A stretch of 34,325 bases of DNA from an uncultured Prevotellaceae bacterium (GTDB taxonomy: Bacteria > Bacteroidota > Bacteroidia > Bacteroidales > Bacteroidaceae): assembly GCA_900320845.1 (NCBI GenBank), contig ONTS01000024.1:1-34325 (forward strand), written 5' to 3'. Numbering within the stretch: position 1 is the stretch's first letter; every line of letters starts with the position of its first letter. Both the position numbers and the translations under genes were made by a program. The notes below the pieces were generated by a model. That model was not told the origin of the DNA. It saw only the letters and a program-made list of their open reading frames with translations, and did not search any database. Below, in pieces: positions 1-7,314 of the stretch.

Positions 1-156
1 ACGCGTCGGATAGTCGCTGAAATCAAACGTACGAGGGTGCTGGCCATCGTCGTACATGTCGTCTGTACAAGAAATAAACAAAAATAAAGCTGAAGAAAAA
101 AACAACAGCAACACCCGGCGGAGGGACCGCAGAGAGATAACGAGGTTTGTATTCAT
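1..156 (-). CDS. Lipoprotein, N-terminal part only (runs off the window)
   Basis: An ATG at 154-156 on the minus strand opens a frame that stays open to base 1, giving the first 52 residues of a longer protein. Residues 12-29 are strongly hydrophobic and end in a lipobox, LFISC, with Cys30 as the lipidated residue, followed by an acidic stretch (TDDMYDD). Asp right after the Cys neighbourhood and the acidic linker are usual for Bacteroidota lipoproteins sent to the outer membrane. It lies 71 bases downstream of the 86-residue peptide gene on the same strand and is probably cotranscribed with it. The mature domain is outside the window, so its function cannot be named. Confidence 0.8.
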   Translation of the reverse strand, partial: MNTNLVISLRSLRRVLLLFFSSALFLFISCTDDMYDDGQHPRTFDFSDYPTR

Positions 157-227
157 AAGGTATTGATGATTGATTAATACATGGTTAGGAAATCGGTGGA
201 CAAAGAAAAGAAGCAAGGGAGACGAAA

Positions 228-488
228 CTAGTGCTTGATATCATTCCAGGCTGGTTTCGCATCAAAGAAATTTCTGTCTTCCATATCATATTCGAAGCCA
301 AACGGCTTGCCTCCGTTGTCGTCGTCGTCAAACTCTCCGTCGTTGTGACCATCGTCGCCGGCATTAGCACCGGTACCATTTCCACTGGCCATCAACAGCA
401 GGGAATGCAACTTCGAGTCTAACAACACACACACAGGAGGAATGTAGCGTTTGAAATTCTTGTCATCTGAAAAAACATTTGTTCTCAT
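228..488 (-). CDS. Small acidic peptide of unknown function (86 aa)
   Basis: An 86-residue frame. The N-terminal third has the pattern FKRYIPPVCVLLDSKLHSLL followed by LMASGNGTG; the C-terminal half is rich in Gly, Asn and Asp (DDDDNGG). This layout (a Tyr-x-Pro-Pro start, a short hydrophobic core, a small-residue motif like ASG, then an acidic Gly-rich tail) resembles many short unnamed Bacteroidales proteins I recall that sit beside surface lipoprotein genes. There is no normal signal peptide. It is followed 71 bases later by a lipoprotein gene and preceded by a leader of nearly 400 bases. It could be a secreted or processed peptide, but nothing in the sequence proves this. The frame overlaps weaker frames on the other strand, so the gene itself is likely but not certain. 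Confidence 0.6.
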   Translation of the reverse strand: MRTNVFSDDKNFKRYIPPVCVLLDSKLHSLLLMASGNGTGANAGDDGHNDGEFDDDDNGGKPFGFEYDMEDRNFFDAKPAWNDIKH

Positions 489-552
489 AATTATAAAATT
501 TTACAGTTAATACCAAAAGGACATTATACCTTGAACAACAGCAACGCAGAAA

Positions 553-577
553 ACCCGCAAGCATATGCCCTACGGGT
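553..577 (-). terminator. Terminator-like hairpin in leader of small-peptide gene
   Basis: On the minus strand CCCGTAGG pairs with CTTGCGGG around the loop GCATATG, and TTTTCTG follows. The stem is 8 bp with two G-U pairs. It lies downstream of the -7 box at 863-870 and upstream of the 86-residue gene, so it would act as an attenuator or as the end of a short leader RNA. The T run is only four long, so termination may be weak. Confidence 0.45.
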
Positions 578-614
578 GTAATACTCTGCAAAAGAACTGC
601 ACTGTTAAGATTTG

Positions 615-716
615 TTAATATGGGGGGGGAGAGAAATAGTCCTTACCCAACGACAGACCGCAGCCTGCTTGGTGCAGGACAGCAGCTTGATGATGACGAA
701 CGTGCATGATAGACAT
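615..716 (-). CDS. Possible 33-aa upstream reading frame ending in a proline run
   Basis: Minus-strand ATG at 714-716, stop TAA at 615-617. The peptide has four histidines among its first 15 residues and ends Ser-Pro-Pro-Pro-Tyr, the prolines coming from a C8 run. It lies in the leader of the 86-residue gene, 37 bases before the terminator-like hairpin. Inside it CCTGC and GCAGG form a small hairpin. It may be a regulatory leader peptide or an accident of a structured RNA. No start signal separates it from chance. Confidence 0.3.
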   Translation of the reverse strand: MSIMHVRHHQAAVLHQAGCGLSLGKDYFSPPPY

Positions 717-862
717 AGAGCCGATGTGGGGGAAGGTGACACGTTTATTGATTTATGACAGACATGGTGCCTTATATGGTGCCCCTTTTGTCTGCGAGTA
801 AAAGACTTTTATGTATGTTGAGAAATGGCAACACGCTCATGCCGCCATCAGAATTGCGGGTG

Positions 863-870
863 CAAAAGTA
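863..870 (-). promoter_or_regulatory. Candidate -7 promoter box (TACTTTTG) for the small-peptide/lipoprotein operon
   Basis: The minus strand reads TACTTTTG, a full match to the Bacteroidota TAnnTTTG box. No TTTG lies 17-23 bases upstream, so the promoter lacks a -33 box and may depend on an activator. The 34-base repeat at 898-931 ends 27 bases upstream, a suitable position for one. Confidence 0.45.
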
Positions 871-897
871 GACAGTACGCTCCGAAACATTGGCGCG

Positions 898-931
898 CAT
901 ATGTTACAATTAAGGTTTATTAACTAAACAA
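898..931 (-). repeat. 34-bp operator-like element, copy 1
   Basis: On the minus strand this reads TTGTTTAGTTAATAAACC followed by TTAATTGTAACATATG. It matches the plus-strand copy at 32257-32290 at 31 of 34 positions. Its core GTTTA-GTTAA-TAAAC is a perfect inverted repeat with 5-base arms, as expected for a dimeric regulator. It lies 27 bases upstream of a TAnnTTTG box. Confidence 0.65.
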
Positions 932-1000
932 CAATGTATATTCCTTTCAACAGGAGTGTTTTTCGCGGAAATTCATGAAAAAAGTGTACTGTGAAAAAAG

Positions 1001-1067
1001 AACACGGATAACAGAACACGGATGAACAAAAGAAAAAACACTGTTCGCACTGCTGTTTATCCGCGTT
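1001..1067 (-). terminator. Imperfect inverted repeat after the GtrA gene, possible terminator
   Basis: On the minus strand AACGCGGATAAACAG (1067-1053) can pair with CTGTTATCCGTGTT (1014-1001) with one bulge and one mismatch, and CTTTTTTC follows. The loop is about 38 bases, and a second CACGGAT copy sits inside it. It lies about 65 bases past the stop codon of the envelope operon, where a terminator is expected. Confidence 0.4.
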
Positions 1068-1132
1068 TTTGGCAATTTAGAGTTTTTGACGCTTATCACT
1101 ATAGACCTACTATACCCTGCTCTTTACGCATA

Positions 1133-2944
1133 TCAATGTCTCTTTATACATCCTGTGAAATACTCGCCACACATCTTTATATCATGTAGTACACAAACAG
1201 GCTTACGTTGTACAGCCAGTGTGCGCAGCAGGTAGGCGGTGCCTATGGGCAGCATGAATGCCCAGTGCGCTGTCATGATGTACACCTCGTTGAGGGCAAA
1301 GCCGAAGCCGACATGTATCACCATGTCGCTCACAAACCATGCCAACACGAGCCACAGGTAACGGCTACGGCGTCCACACCACACGCCGACGAGGAAGAGT
1401 AGTACGATGAGCGCTTCAGCAATATAGGGTATCGGTGTATGATACTTCACAATGACGGGTCGCCGCTGCCCCACATCCTGCAACAAGGAGTCGGCATGGA
1501 GCTGCAATCCCTCGCCGAAGATGTTGTGTACGACTGCGGGCATACGCGGTGTAGAGACATCGCTCCACTGCAACATCCCGTCCTTGGCCAATGCCTTGCC
1601 CTTCTTGCTGCTCACTCTCTTCTTCACCTTCTTCTTCGGCGTCACCTCTGCATGGCGATTCTTGCGCTGCCAAGCCTCGTAGCGCGCCTTACGTTCAGCG
1701 CGTGCCTTCTCGGCGGGACGTCCGACAAACTGATATTGCAAGTGGGTGACCAGCAAGTTGAGTGCGATGGGCAGCATAAGGCCAATAAGTATATGTTTCG
1801 GTCGCCAGAAGCGCCTGCCGTTGACGTACAGCGACGCCATCATGGCTTTTGCCCCGTTGGTGAGTGTGAGCCCGGCAGTGAGGAATACGAGCCAGAAGGT
1901 GCGCCAAGGCGACCATCCGTCGGGCGACGATGAGCCCTTTCTGCCCGCCATCCACAGAATAAAGGTGAGCACACAGAGCGACAGGCAGAAGTGGTCGGGC
2001 ACACACACAGTGAGCATCATGTAGGCAAAGGAGAACGTGTAGGCTCCCAGCAGCCACGACTCGCGACGACTCACGCCGAGAACCTTATTGAATATACGCG
2101 TGAGGAAGATGAAAGCATAGACCGATGCAGCCACGAGCACCACGGCATAGACGAACTGTACACAGTTCATGCCTGTGATGTAGAAGAGCAATCGGTTGAA
2201 AAGACTCAGCGGCCAGAAGAAGACGACGAGCAAAGGATGACGCACGCCAATGTGGTAGAAGCTCGACCAATGTGAGATGATGGTGTAGCTGAACGGGTCG
2301 AAGCCACTGATGTGGAAGTTACGGAGGAACGGTCCCCACGGACCTTTCATATAGACCGTGAAGAGTGAGGCATATTTGGCTATGACCAAGACATTGAGTG
2401 CTGTAGAAACGATGGCTGCAATGAGTGCAGGCATACGCTCGTCGCGACTCAGACGCAGCTGGTCTGCCAAAGCACCGAGCAGGGTACGGCGCGCAACGGG
2501 TTGCGACGACAGCGCATGGCTTTCGCCTTTGCGCCCTAACAGTCCGCGCAGACCTTTGCCTTTCATAAAGAAACGCACCAGGAAGAAGTTGACAGGCACA
2601 CACACGGCAAACACAGGCAGCAGCGCCAAGCTCTTAGGCAGGCCGAGATGGATAAAGAACGTGAGCAGAACGGTCTGCAGTGTGTAGTTGGTGGCGTGGG
2701 CTACGACAAAGCCTGCGCCCCGTTGCGCCGTACTCTTCACACGGAAGGTGTAGCGTGTGGAGGCAATATAGTTGAACACGAAGCTCAGTCCGTATGCCAA
2801 TGTATTGGCTATGGCTGGGTGCAGCAGTTGGATGAAGAGCAGATAGAGCCCATACTGCAGCAGCGTGGCAGCCACACCGACGACGGCGAAACGTAGAATC
2901 TCACCGCGATGTTCACGATCAAAAAGATTGGTAATGCGCTTCAT
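1133..2944 (-). CDS. GtrA-family domain fused to a GT-C-like polytopic membrane domain
   Basis: Start chosen at the MKRITNLF methionine (2944), which overlaps the HAD gene by 26 bp; longer starts read deeper into that gene. The product is 603 residues. Residues 14-130 form a GtrA-type four-helix domain (EILRFAVVGVAATLLQYGLY near its start), a family known for moving polyprenyl-phosphate sugars across the inner membrane. From about residue 172 a second multi-helix domain begins, with a loop GFDPFSY (214-220) followed by RHPLL (235-239), recalling the Asp and HPPL motifs of GT-C glycosyltransferases; it may match DUF6080. A very basic stretch at 411-452 (KKKVKKR, KKGK) interrupts the later helices. 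The fusion suggests flipping and use of one lipid-linked sugar by a single protein, which is inference. The GtrA part is firm and the GT-C reading tentative. Confidence 0.85.
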   Translation of the reverse strand: MKRITNLFDREHRGEILRFAVVGVAATLLQYGLYLLFIQLLHPAIANTLAYGLSFVFNYIASTRYTFRVKSTAQRGAGFVVAHATNYTLQTVLLTFFIHLGLPKSLALLPVFAVCVPVNFFLVRFFMKGKGLRGLLGRKGESHALSSQPVARRTLLGALADQLRLSRDERMPALIAAIVSTALNVLVIAKYASLFTVYMKGPWGPFLRNFHISGFDPFSYTIISHWSSFYHIGVRHPLLVVFFWPLSLFNRLLFYITGMNCVQFVYAVVLVAASVYAFIFLTRIFNKVLGVSRRESWLLGAYTFSFAYMMLTVCVPDHFCLSLCVLTFILWMAGRKGSSSPDGWSPWRTFWLVFLTAGLTLTNGAKAMMASLYVNGRRFWRPKHILIGLMLPIALNLLVTHLQYQFVGRPAEKARAERKARYEAWQRKNRHAEVTPKKKVKKRVSSKKGKALAKDGMLQWSDVSTPRMPAVVHNIFGEGLQLHADSLLQDVGQRRPVIVKYHTPIPYIAEALIVLLFLVGVWCGRRSRYLWLVLAWFVSDMVIHVGFGFALNEVYIMTAHWAFMLPIGTAYLLRTLAVQRKPVCVLHDIKMCGEYFTGCIKRH

Positions 2945-3521
2945 CGGCATAAGAGATAAGGTTACTGTCGCCACGGCTGTCACCGTATGCCACGACATGA
3001 TACTGTTCTATATCAGGAAAGACCTCCTTCAGTCGCCGCACTTTCTCCTCTCCGTAGCAGTTTGGCGTGCTAAAAGCCCCTGTCCACCTATCTTCGTCGT
3101 CGACGGCATGCTCGGTGGCTATGATGACAGCCTGAGGATAGTGCCGGTGTACGATGGGACGCACCCAACAGCTCAGACTTGCAGTGACAACCACTACCCT
3201 TTCGCCCTGCTGTGTGAGCCTATCGAGTTCGCTGCGGGCGGCTGAACGCCAGAGTGTATCGCTCTGTTGGGCAAAGCGTTGGGCAGCAGCGTCCATCTCC
3301 TCGGCTGTGCGTCCTGCGAAGAGGGCACCCACCACGCGCTCCTTCAGCCCGCCGTTATCGCACAAGCGCAGCTTCATGCCTATGAGCTGAGGCAGAAAAC
3401 GCAGCAACACGAGCGACACACGCCGCCATCCCACTACCGAACGGGCAAAGGGAAGGAACGTGTCGCCATGCGTCAGCGTACCGTCGAAGTCGAAGACGTA
3501 AAGGGAGGAACGTGGCATCAT
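2919..3521 (-). CDS. HAD-IB family phosphatase
   Basis: 200 residues. Motif I is DFDGTLTHGD at residues 11-20, with the nucleophile Asp11 and general acid Asp13. Motif II is probably VVTASLS, the conserved Lys is in EEKVRRLK, and motif IV is GDSRGDSN near residue 180. This is a complete subfamily IB phosphatase of the phosphoserine-phosphatase type. The start overlaps the UbiA stop as ATGA, so the two are translationally coupled. Beside a phosphoribosyl-transferring UbiA enzyme, a likely job is to remove the 5-phosphate from polyprenyl-phosphoryl-phosphoribose; this is inferred from gene order and from the analogous step in mycobacteria, which uses an unrelated phosphatase. Confidence 0.85.
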   Translation of the reverse strand: MMPRSSLYVFDFDGTLTHGDTFLPFARSVVGWRRVSLVLLRFLPQLIGMKLRLCDNGGLKERVVGALFAGRTAEEMDAAAQRFAQQSDTLWRSAARSELDRLTQQGERVVVVTASLSCWVRPIVHRHYPQAVIIATEHAVDDEDRWTGAFSTPNCYGEEKVRRLKEVFPDIEQYHVVAYGDSRGDSNLISYADEAHYQSF

Positions 3522-4393
3522 ACGTAAAGTATAAGGAAGAAGGAAAGTGTCCAGAGCACCACTACAGCCTGCAGGAAGAAGTCGTGCAACATGATGTGCG
3601 TGGGACTGCCGCTCTTCTCATCGACGACGGTGAGCTGAATGTAGCGCAGCAGGCCGACGATGACAAAGATGGAGGTAAGGTATAGGTAGGAAGTATGGAA
3701 ACGACTCACCACTTCGGGGCTTACGGTGTACATGATGTAGCACACCAATGTGACCGTGGCGGTGATGGTAATGGCTTGGTTGAGGAACGAGATGTTGTAG
3801 CGAGTGATATTCTTGCGCAACTTCACTCCGGTGTTATCGTACTTCAGTACGTCGTCGCGGCGTTTCGAAAGTGCCATAAACAGCGTGAGAAGGAAGGTCA
3901 TCAGCACTATCCAATGGCTGAGAACAATGCCCGTGGCAAGACTACCAGCGAGCAGACGAAGCACAAAGCCGAAGGCAATGACGCACACGTCGACCACTGC
4001 CACTTGCTTTATCCACAGGCAATAAGCCACGTTGATGAGGGCATAGGCGGCTATGACGGCTGCCACCTGCCACCCTGTAGCGGGTATGAGCAGCGGCAGA
4101 GCAATGGCAGCGGTGCACAACACGGCGGCAAGGAGCAACGCCCGGGTGGTGCTGACGGCTCCGCTCGCCACAGGACGGTGGCGCTTCTTCTCGTGAAGAC
4201 GGTCGGATGGAGCATCAATGACATCGTTGAGGCAATAGATGGCAGATGCCACGAGGCAGAAAGCGACGAAGGCTATGCAGCCAAGCAGCAGCGAACGGCT
4301 GTGCAGTAGGGCTCCACCGAAGAAGACAGGCAGAAAAACGAAGATATTTTTCAGCCACTGTTGAGGACGTAGAAGCTGTATGTATTGGCGCAT
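3518..4393 (-). CDS. UbiA-family prenyltransferase, decaprenyl-phosphate phosphoribosyltransferase type
   Basis: 291 residues with about eight hydrophobic segments. The Asp-rich motif is CLNDVIDAPSDRLHEKKRHR, starting near residue 54. The N-terminal LRPQQWLKNIFVF and the later ALSKRRDDVLKY region match the subfamily that moves phosphoribose from PRPP to polyprenyl phosphate (as mycobacterial Rv3806c) better than the quinone-forming enzymes. The product would be polyprenyl-phosphoryl-5-phosphoribose in the inner membrane. The next genes, a HAD phosphatase and a GtrA protein, fit the following steps. It starts 27 bp after the acyltransferase gene. Family is certain; the substrate rests on memory of motifs. 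Confidence 0.85.
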   Translation of the reverse strand: MRQYIQLLRPQQWLKNIFVFLPVFFGGALLHSRSLLLGCIAFVAFCLVASAIYCLNDVIDAPSDRLHEKKRHRPVASGAVSTTRALLLAAVLCTAAIALPLLIPATGWQVAAVIAAYALINVAYCLWIKQVAVVDVCVIAFGFVLRLLAGSLATGIVLSHWIVLMTFLLTLFMALSKRRDDVLKYDNTGVKLRKNITRYNISFLNQAITITATVTLVCYIMYTVSPEVVSRFHTSYLYLTSIFVIVGLLRYIQLTVVDEKSGSPTHIMLHDFFLQAVVVLWTLSFFLILYV

Positions 4394-4420
4394 AGGGGGA
4401 ATGGTTAAGGGGTTATGGGG

Positions 4421-5464
4421 TTAGCTTTTCTTCATCAACGGCATCATCAGCCATGCTGCTGCCAGCGCTATGAGCAGATAGATGATGAGCGTTGGCCACA
4501 CGTCGTCGGCATGCATGGCAGGCAAGAACAGCTTGCGCACCGTGGGATGCACGACGAAGAGTGCCGCCGACACGCCTCCCGTCCATACCATGGGGCGCAA
4601 CGACCACTGCGGAAGGAGCCGTACCATGCTGATGCCAGCCACCAACACGCCGACAGGTACCCACAACCACGTCTGATAGGCAGTGCTTCCGCCGACGATA
4701 AGTATGAGAGCTGCCACCAATGCTACGCCGTCTGCCAGACGGCCGTGCCATGGTATGCCATGACGGCCTACCCAAATGCCGAGACAGAAAGGCAGGAGGC
4801 TGCCCACAAAGTTGTAGCGCAGGTAGTTGAGGGTGTCGCGTTCGGCTATCGGGAGCAGTGCCTGCACCATCCAAGCCAGAACGATAAGCACCCACAACAC
4901 CTTGTCGTCACGGCGGAAAAGCAGCAGACGATAGACGATGTAGAGCTGCAACATGAGCCCAAAGTACCAATAAGGTCCAGGCCATATGGCGTGATGCGGC
5001 TCGGGAAGGAAGTTGTTGACCATGAACAGCTGCGCCAACAGTTGCACTGCCGTGTAGCTTCGTGTCTGCGGTGTCAGGACGTCGACGGCGAGGAAGAGGG
5101 CAAAGCCGATACTCATCATGCGAAACAGCTTGGCGAAGTGTGTGCCTATGAAAGGCACTACAGGCACAGGCGCTGACTGACGCTCGTACTTCATCACCAG
5201 TCCGAAGCCGCTGAGGAAGAGGAAAAGCGGAACACCATAGTGTCCGAAGAAGGACAACAGGTGTACGACGATGTCGCTGTCGGGATGGTTGAGCACATAC
5301 ATCATCCGCTTGGCATTGCGTGCCGAGAAGGTATATTCGTTCTCTTTCACCGCCATTGGCAGCCAGTGTGTCCAGTTGTGGAGCACTATGCCGAGGATGG
5401 CTATGCCACGCAACGCTGTGCACTGCAGGCGGTTAAGGGCGTGCTGGTTGTTGTTGTTTTCCAT
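4421..5464 (-). CDS. Membrane acyltransferase (acyltransferase 3 / OafA type)
   Basis: 347 residues with around ten hydrophobic segments. The N-terminal signature ALRGIAILGIVLHN (residues 17-30) carries the Arg and His typical of acyltransferase-3 proteins, and LFLFLSGFGLVMKYE follows at the usual place. Such enzymes transfer acetyl or other short acyl groups to surface sugars such as O-antigen or capsule. The gene starts inside the end of the transferase gene upstream (32-bp overlap) and precedes the UbiA gene. The Asn-rich start (MENNNNQ) is low-complexity but the frame is well supported. The acceptor cannot be read from the sequence; in this operon lipid A or a surface glycan is likely. 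Confidence 0.87.
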   Translation of the reverse strand: MENNNNQHALNRLQCTALRGIAILGIVLHNWTHWLPMAVKENEYTFSARNAKRMMYVLNHPDSDIVVHLLSFFGHYGVPLFLFLSGFGLVMKYERQSAPVPVVPFIGTHFAKLFRMMSIGFALFLAVDVLTPQTRSYTAVQLLAQLFMVNNFLPEPHHAIWPGPYWYFGLMLQLYIVYRLLLFRRDDKVLWVLIVLAWMVQALLPIAERDTLNYLRYNFVGSLLPFCLGIWVGRHGIPWHGRLADGVALVAALILIVGGSTAYQTWLWVPVGVLVAGISMVRLLPQWSLRPMVWTGGVSAALFVVHPTVRKLFLPAMHADDVWPTLIIYLLIALAAAWLMMPLMKKS

Positions 5465-7313
5465 GACGGCGGTAGTATTTCATATCAAGTTTATTGTAGT
5501 CGTTGCGCTTCTTCATCATCCTGGGTCTCGAAGCGTCGAAATCTTTCGACAGGATGTTGCGCTCGGCTTTGTAGTGCGGGGTATGAATGCCAGCCAACCA
5601 GAGCAACAGATGCGGCATGGCATCGCTCATAAAGGGCTGGTCGCGTTGCTCTACGATGCGCCGACAGATGTCGGGATGCTTGCGCTGGTAGCTGGTGGTA
5701 AAGTATATCCACATCGGTATCTCATACTCTTCGTGCGCCAGCCGGGCGTTGATGCGGTCGGAATGCACGCGTCCGTGCTTGTTTCGTATGCCGTCGTACA
5801 CCTCTTCGCCGTGGTCGGAGAGATAGATGACGATGGCTTCTTTGTCGTCGAAGCGTCGAACAATTTGATTTACGATGTCATCGTTGTACAATGTGGCGTT
5901 ATCGTATTCCGCTACCCACTGCACCTCGCGCGGTTTCAGGTCGGGACGGTCGTAATCGGAGCGGTGAAAGACAGTACGTGCCAGCGGATAGCGCAGACTG
6001 TACTCTGTGTGTTGCCCCATGAGATGGAAGATAGTGAGCCTCGGCACCGTGTCGTTGGTTCGCTTGGCTGCCAGACTATCATAGACGTGCAGCAATCCTT
6101 CATCGTATTGATACAGTTGGTTGTTGCGATGGTCGAACATGTTGCTGCTCAGCGTCTCATCGTTGAGGAAGAAGCCGCCACTGAAGTCGTATATCGCCTC
6201 TTTGGAGCGCGGGAGAAACTGGTTTGTCAAGAAATCGACCTTGTATCCGGCTTTACGGAAGAGCGAAGGGAACATGGGCGTGTTGCACCAGTCAATATTC
6301 AGGTCGTCATCGACGGTGTATGTCGAGAACATGAGCTTGAATACGAAGCTGGTGAGGTTCCATGGCGCCACAACATCCGTATATGGGATGAGGCGTCCGG
6401 TTCGAGCCAGGCGCAACTGTTCTGGTGTTGTGGGCTTTTCGTAACCAAATAGGGCGGAATGGTGCTTGTTGTAGCTCTCGCCGATGATGAGTACGATGTT
6501 GGGGGAGGTAAACGAGCAGCTGTCTACTTTGGCATTGCTCTCTGCTTCGATAAGATCGTCGAGCTGACGGGCAATAAGCTGGTTGGACTTAAGGCTGAAC
6601 ATCATCCGATAGACAGGCAAATACATCACATCGTTGCTGTTTCTGCGCACGAGTGTTCTCTCTACGCCTCCTATCGTGTTCGAATTGAGCGTCTGCCACA
6701 TTGTTTTCTTATTCTCCCATGAAGCATGAACGCCATAGATGAGCGATGGCAGCATGACAGCGCCGATCAATGCCTGCAACGGTAGCCTATAGGGGATGCG
6801 CCGTATGAGCGCAAAGGCATGCCGACGCGGCCTGAGATGGCACACACTGACGGCTATGTGTACGGCGCCGAGCAGTATCAGCCACCCCACTTTCGTAAAC
6901 AGCGTACCAATGGAGAGATAAGAGCTAAAGAACTCGCCTGCCTCGCGGCCATTGGTCTCGCCTACGAGCAACAGCATGGTGGGCGTGATGCGCGACTGGA
7001 AATTCAGAAAACAGTATACATCGACAATGGCAATGATGTAAAGCAGTACTGCCAGCGTGCCACGCACCCACCGTTTGGCGCAGCGGGGGACAAGAAGCAG
7101 CAACACACAGACCACATAGAGGTCGAGGGTGAGCTCAACGAGCGGATCGGGATAGCGCACATAGCGTGCATGCGGGTCGGCAGTGAACACCGTGCAGAGC
7201 ATGCCCAGCAACCACATAAACACGAAGAACACCATATTGCGCCTCACCGGAAGCCACACCAGTCGCAAAATGCGACATATATTGGTGAATATCTTAGTCA
7301 GCAGTGGATTCAT
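5433..7313 (-). CDS. Phosphoethanolamine-transferase-like membrane sulfatase-fold enzyme
   Basis: 626 residues. The N-terminal 200 or so contain about five membrane segments; the rest is a periplasmic alkaline-phosphatase/sulfatase fold. The nucleophile region is IVLIIGESYNKHHSALFGYE, with GES at 278-280, where the EptA group has GET and CptA has GEST; Ser280 is the probable nucleophile. TTPEQ follows, then GQHTEYSLRYP and the metal-binding LSDHGEEVYD in the last quarter. The family moves phosphoethanolamine from phosphatidylethanolamine to lipid A, core sugars or other glycans. One base separates it from the lipoprotein gene upstream and it overlaps the acyltransferase by 32 bp. A role in lipid A modification, and thus polymyxin resistance, is possible but not shown. 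Confidence 0.88.
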   Translation of the reverse strand: MNPLLTKIFTNICRILRLVWLPVRRNMVFFVFMWLLGMLCTVFTADPHARYVRYPDPLVELTLDLYVVCVLLLLVPRCAKRWVRGTLAVLLYIIAIVDVYCFLNFQSRITPTMLLLVGETNGREAGEFFSSYLSIGTLFTKVGWLILLGAVHIAVSVCHLRPRRHAFALIRRIPYRLPLQALIGAVMLPSLIYGVHASWENKKTMWQTLNSNTIGGVERTLVRRNSNDVMYLPVYRMMFSLKSNQLIARQLDDLIEAESNAKVDSCSFTSPNIVLIIGESYNKHHSALFGYEKPTTPEQLRLARTGRLIPYTDVVAPWNLTSFVFKLMFSTYTVDDDLNIDWCNTPMFPSLFRKAGYKVDFLTNQFLPRSKEAIYDFSGGFFLNDETLSSNMFDHRNNQLYQYDEGLLHVYDSLAAKRTNDTVPRLTIFHLMGQHTEYSLRYPLARTVFHRSDYDRPDLKPREVQWVAEYDNATLYNDDIVNQIVRRFDDKEAIVIYLSDHGEEVYDGIRNKHGRVHSDRINARLAHEEYEIPMWIYFTTSYQRKHPDICRRIVEQRDQPFMSDAMPHLLLWLAGIHTPHYKAERNILSKDFDASRPRMMKKRNDYNKLDMKYYRRHGKQQQPARP

Positions 7314-7314
7314 A

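Larger units (their letters stand above)
489..1132. other. Intergenic region, 644 bp, with leader of the small-peptide gene
   Basis: There is no conserved gene here. Read on the minus strand from 931 down to 489 it holds, in order, a 34-base operator-like repeat, a TACTTTTG -7 box, short reading frames, a C8 run (G8 on the plus strand at 622-629), and a terminator-like hairpin at 553-577, about 65 bases before the 86-residue peptide gene. The part near 1001-1067 holds the inverted repeat at the end of the GtrA gene. Single elements are listed separately. Confidence 0.6.

Noticed and set aside
2945-2998. Longer start for the GtrA fusion gene at 2998
   Set aside because: It would read 80 bp into the HAD gene and adds residues unlike the GtrA family; the MKRITNLF start gives normal operon overlap.
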